Source of the DNA: Gammaproteobacteria bacterium
GTDB lineage: Bacteria > Pseudomonadota > Gammaproteobacteria > Francisellales > CACEW01
Reading direction: 5' to 3'
Length of the DNA: 9,890 bases
Assembly (NCBI GenBank): GCA_028282045.1
Contig: JANQIS010000036.1
Location: 1 to 9,890 of the forward strand
Shown here: positions 8,001 through 9,890 of the stretch, piece by piece
Layout: each line of letters starts with the position of its first letter
How positions within the stretch are numbered: the first letter of the stretch is position 1
The notes under the pieces: generated by a model
Told to the model about the DNA's origin: nothing
The model's input: only the letters and a program-made list of their open reading frames with translations
Database searches by the model: none
Translations under genes and position numbers: made by a program

Positions 8001-8079
8001 AGATACCAAACAGCACCAGAACCAAACTTAATACTGAAGCAAATACCGGTCGATCGATGCAAAAACTTGCCAGCTTCAT
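5035..8079 (-). CDS. RND efflux pump permease subunit, HAE1 (AcrB/MexB-like) family
   Basis: A 1014-residue inner-membrane antiporter that uses the proton gradient to expel hydrophobic or amphipathic compounds from the periplasm or membrane as a trimer. The fold is the duplicated RND plan. Helix 1 (about 9-32) is followed by a periplasmic domain containing TYPGASAELMEQSITDKIE (50-68). Helices 2-6 lie at about 338-485, helix 7 at about 522-542, the second periplasmic loop runs to about 848, and helices 8-12 fill 853-1007. The proton-relay pair in helix 4 is Asp401-Asp402 (VGMVVDDAIVVMEN), and the partner Lys920 lies in helix 10 (LIGLVSKHGILI), matching AcrB D407/D408/K940. The ATG overlaps the adaptor stop as ATGA (8076-8079), with AAGGTGG (plus-strand 8087-8093) seven bases upstream, so the two are co-translated. 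Length is near the lower end of the family and the frame is intact. The substrate range cannot be inferred. Confidence 0.95.
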   Translation of the reverse strand: MKLASFCIDRPVFASVLSLVLVLFGILGFSFLSVRYMPQTFRPHMRVQVTYPGASAELMEQSITDKIENALASTPNLEDMDSDSTQGQAQINLHFSDITQEQFLSVQADVIREVSEIDDLPQAANKPSISNSSDDNFVMAYDLYDPNMTPVELSSFLSNTLAKSLQRIPGVGNVQVDAFDSALRVDVSPQKLSAYNLTINDVLQALRDNNVAFSVGYILNKTQQIPIDAKVSLTSIDAFKNLVIANLGQRLVYLKNVASVAMGPLSPAGHYFEIDGIHPGVGLEIYAADDANPIAVGERIRQAIQQLAPSFPPDLKVYRIFDLTSSLHESVKEVFRTVFEAIILVSLVVLLFIGRWKSAVIPIVTIPVCLIATFAAMYLLGFSINVLTLMAIVLAVGMVVDDAIVVMENSHRHVELGLDAKTATKKSLNEISFAVIAMTICLLAVYVPTAFMHGATATRFQAFAFTLAGSVLISGFVALTLSPAMCARLLKRHELNRYERWLESGFECLKRYYHKALLLVLKLRWLAVVLFFVLVIVGIKLFSSLTSSLLPKDPANAMFVAIQGPQTASVQYIHQLAKPVLDKIGTFPDVNHYTVFGGGATHSTSNSLAFVGMKPWYTLKHPAQYTADKINDLISNTPGITGGAFVFNINGSNDFNTGSEMGFLVLGMGSYQQLAADTGRFADALKQTGVFSDVNNNLKFDRVQYDVNIDRNLAQELGVKVSDITQALTTFFGGPQLQSQFQVGSQSYPIVVQLPRTDLADFSILQKINVKNNQGTLVPLSRFVTVKPVLSLNDRAHYNQMRAASVGVNLANNITMGKAVQVIEQVARQSLPVGMQIAFQGEARHMLKSNHDMALIFVMGLCFIYLVLAALFESFLDPLIVLLTVPLCIVGALFALNMIGASLNIFTGIGLVTLIGLVSKHGILITQFANQLRQQGLALEEAILQAAAIRLRPILMTTLTMILGALPLVFSSGPGAIGRNQIGWVIVSGLLVGTIFSLFVVPVAYRLLGGLRRL

Positions 8080-9128
8080 GAATCAACCACCTTAACTTTA
8101 ACGCCCAGTTTAGCCTTGGTATTACCGGAGGCAATCACTTTATCACCCACCTTTAAGCCTTTGGATATCACAGCCCATTCGCCATAGCGTTCGCTCAAAG
8201 TGATGTGCTGCTGATACACTTTGCCATCACGCACTCGATATACTGCAAAACCATCTACCAACGGTACCACGGCTACGGCCGGAACTACGATTAATTCATT
8301 ATTAAGCACCAGCGGATGTGATACGTGTACCAACATGCCAGGTGAGAGTAGATTATCTTGATTATTGACACTGGCACGAATGGTAAAAGCACGTGTGGTT
8401 TCATCCACCGTTGGGGCCACATAATCTACCACAGCAGTAAAAGTTTTATTCGGATACGCTGTTGAAGTCAGTGATACCTTTTGACCCAGCTTCACCAGAG
8501 ACAAATCGGCTTCAGGCAATGAATATTCCAACTGCAAATCCTGACGGTTAACAATTCGTACAATCGAATCACCAACATTAACAAAACTCCCCTTAGCCAC
8601 TTGTGCCACACCCACGGTGCCATCAAATGGCGCAGTAATATTCATCAGCGCAATATCACGCTTAGCGGATTGGGCATCAGCTTGTGCCTGTTGGTATTGA
8701 GTGATGGCATCATCCAGCGACACCTGCGTTACAAAACCCTGATCCTGGGCAGAAAGCTGTTTATAACGACGATATTGTGATTGGGTTTTCCATAGAGTAG
8801 ATTGCGCTTTAGTGAGCGCAGATCGTTGCTTGATGTCATTAAGCCGTACTAATAACTGACCGGCTTTAACCTGCTGGCCATCCTTAAAAGCAATGGTTTG
8901 CACCTCACCTGCCAGTTGCGCCTTGAGCATCACATTCTCCGGTGCCACCAAGTTACCGATAGCATTAGCAACCACCGGCACATTCATCTTCTCAGCCGCA
9001 ACCAATTTGACTGGTGTCAGCACTATGACGGGTTTGGCCGGTTGGTGTCGATAATGCCAAATAAGCCAACCAGTAATAACGATAATCACAATTAAGATTA
9101 AACTAATGATAAGCGTCCGGCGCTTCAT
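8076..9128 (-). CDS. RND efflux periplasmic adaptor (membrane fusion protein)
   Basis: The 350-residue partner of the downstream pump; it bridges the pump to an outer-membrane channel across the periplasm. After a short basic start, residues 5-24 form one membrane anchor. No lipobox cysteine is seen, so it is anchored by the helix and not by lipid. The order is typical of the family: first half-lipoyl (about 64-97, with LAGEVQTIAFKDGQQVKAGQLL), alpha-hairpin rich in Gln/Ala/Lys (98-162), second half-lipoyl (163-194, with ITAPFDGTVGVAQVAKGSFV), beta-barrel (198-272, with TRAFTIRASV and LLSPGMLVHV), and a membrane-proximal domain to the end. I chose the ATG at 9128. It has CAGGTT seven bases upstream and lies about 24 bases after the predicted transcription start, whereas the in-frame TTG at 9155 would sit at or before that start. 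The stop overlaps the pump start by four bases. Confidence 0.93.
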   Translation of the reverse strand: MKRRTLIISLILIVIIVITGWLIWHYRHQPAKPVIVLTPVKLVAAEKMNVPVVANAIGNLVAPENVMLKAQLAGEVQTIAFKDGQQVKAGQLLVRLNDIKQRSALTKAQSTLWKTQSQYRRYKQLSAQDQGFVTQVSLDDAITQYQQAQADAQSAKRDIALMNITAPFDGTVGVAQVAKGSFVNVGDSIVRIVNRQDLQLEYSLPEADLSLVKLGQKVSLTSTAYPNKTFTAVVDYVAPTVDETTRAFTIRASVNNQDNLLSPGMLVHVSHPLVLNNELIVVPAVAVVPLVDGFAVYRVRDGKVYQQHITLSERYGEWAVISKGLKVGDKVIASGNTKAKLGVKVKVVDS

Positions 9129-9158
9129 ATCAGAACCTGCTTTATAAATACCCAAAGA

Positions 9159-9188
9159 ATTATAGCCAGATCCTAGCAGTAATGTAAC
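9159..9188 (-). promoter_or_regulatory. Candidate sigma70 promoter of the adaptor-pump operon
   Basis: On the minus strand, a perfect -10 TATAAT (plus-strand 9159-9164) lies 18 bases downstream of GTTACA (9183-9188), which matches four of six -35 bases. Transcription would start near 9152, giving a leader of about 24 bases before ATG 9128. Direct repeats of ACCTG (plus-strand 9187-9191 and 9195-9199) overlap or abut the -35, where a repressor or activator could act. Confidence 0.6.
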
Positions 9189-9404
9189 CTGAATACCTGC
9201 TCATACACTAATATAGGGGGGCCTCAAAGAAATGACTTAGAAGCCACCACAATGCAGATACCCTGGCTCGTTAATATCCAAAGTAACGCTATCTCAACGC
9301 ACTATATTACCTTTCTCGCCAACCTGAACCAGGTATAGACTTAATTAACCAAACCTATCATCAGGGTAAGCGACGCCTCTGAAAAGTAAGACAGCTTCTC
9401 CAAG
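9189..9404. other. Intergenic stretch between the efflux promoter and the outer-membrane protein gene
   Basis: I see no gene here. It holds a G6 run (9216-9221), one ACCTG element (9195-9199) and a short perfect inverted repeat, ACCTG-AAC-CAGGT (9322-9334). No T-run or A-run follows a stable stem on either strand, so I do not call a terminator for the outer-membrane protein gene, although one would be expected in this gap. Confidence 0.5.
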
Positions 9405-9890
9405 TTAAAAGAAGTATTTAATGCCGATATTAAAATTATTATTCATATGCTCTAAGGTTGATCTGGAATTATTCTCAGTTGCGCGTCCTGTTGGGTTCTC
9501 TGATACATTAACGCCACCTATGGATCTATTAAAGAAATATTGCCAAGTGTAAGAGCCGGTTAAATATAAATTATCCGACAGTGGATATCCGGCTTCTATA
9601 CTTAGCGCTGGGCCATATAAAAAAACCTTATCAGAATATTGAGCCGCAAAATTACCATCAACGAATGTCGATTGGTATCCTGTACTACCTTTTACTTTAT
9701 CATAACTAACCGCTGCACCGGCTTTCGCCAATAAAAAAGCATTATTATTAAATAGCTTACCAAAAGTAATATAACTCACTGCGGAGAATACATTGTCTAT
9801 CTGATAATTAGATTTTTCCATAGCATAATCATCAGAGTTTTGAAAACTTTCTTTTAGCGGGAAAAATGATTTATTTATCTGCAATTCTCC
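9405..9890 (-). CDS. C-terminal part of an outer-membrane beta-barrel protein, partial
   Basis: The frame is open to the window edge; the N-terminus with its signal peptide lies outside. About 161 residues are visible. They alternate polar and hydrophobic residues in short strands separated by Asn/Ser/Gly-rich loops: SAVSYITFGKLF, FLLAKAGAAVSYDKV, YGPALSIEAGYPL, NLYLTGSYTWQYFF, NFNIGIKYFF. The protein ends in phenylalanine, the usual signal recognised by the BAM complex. This is the pattern of OmpA-like or 'porin family' eight-stranded barrels, which span the outer membrane and may serve structural, adhesive or porin roles. A TTG at 9882-9884 after GGAGAA is too close to be a real start, so I treat the gene as running on. 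It is not a TolC-type channel and lies upstream of, and codirectional with, the efflux operon, which has its own promoter. The frame is intact in the visible part; the exact family is uncertain. Confidence 0.75.
   Translation of the reverse strand, partial: GELQINKSFFPLKESFQNSDDYAMEKSNYQIDNVFSAVSYITFGKLFNNNAFLLAKAGAAVSYDKVKGSTGYQSTFVDGNFAAQYSDKVFLYGPALSIEAGYPLSDNLYLTGSYTWQYFFNRSIGGVNVSENPTGRATENNSRSTLEHMNNNFNIGIKYFF

Noticed and set aside
9322..9334. Inverted repeat ACCTG-AAC-CAGGT as a terminator for the outer-membrane protein gene
   Set aside because: The stem is only five pairs with a three-base loop and no U-tract follows on the minus strand.
9252..9338. A 28-codon plus-strand open frame in the gap upstream of the efflux operon
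   Set aside because: It has no ribosome binding site, no recognisable composition and lies antisense to the transcription direction of both neighbours; a frame this short is expected by chance.
9882..9890. GGAGAA followed by TTG as the true start of the outer-membrane protein
   Set aside because: There is no spacing between the purine run and TTG, no signal peptide follows, and the upstream codons stay open to the edge, so the gene most likely continues beyond the window.

Overview
The window looks like part of a gammaproteobacterial chromosome of moderate GC (mid-40s by eye). A Pht-like MFS carrier, an aromatic amino acid permease and a POT peptide carrier lie close together and resemble the nutrient importers of Legionella/Coxiella-type intracellular bacteria. 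That placement is an inference from protein style only. I see no rRNA, tRNA, CRISPR array, insertion sequence or phage gene.

Left part, plus strand: the last codons of a sugar-nucleotide epimerase (3-104), a 424-residue MFS transporter (127-1401), and an aromatic amino acid permease coupled to it by an ATGA overlap (1398-2622). The permease is split by one extra G in a G5 tract at 2090-2094. Next comes a complete Xre-RES toxin-antitoxin module (2674-3597). Its short upstream gap is packed with dyad symmetry, consistent with autoregulation. A POT/PTR2 peptide transporter follows from its own candidate promoter (3670-5040). Two opposite one-base shifts near its 3' end leave it reading out of frame for about 120 bases.

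Right part, minus strand: an RND efflux operon reading leftward, with a candidate sigma70 promoter (9159-9188), a membrane-fusion adaptor (8076-9128) and a 1014-residue HAE1-type pump (5035-8079) joined by ATGA. Both proteins are intact. No TolC-type outer-membrane channel is in the window, so the pump presumably borrows one encoded elsewhere. At the right edge is the C-terminal part of an outer-membrane beta-barrel protein (9405-9890), which is not a TolC homologue.

Taken together, two nutrient importers carry frameshifts while the efflux operon and the toxin-antitoxin pair are intact. This is either early decay of importers or base-level assembly error; sequence alone cannot separate the two. 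I found no convincing undescribed system. The most interesting items are the frameshift pattern, the operator-like dyads at the Xre-RES module with a matching half-site on its far side, and repeated AACCTG elements at the efflux promoter.
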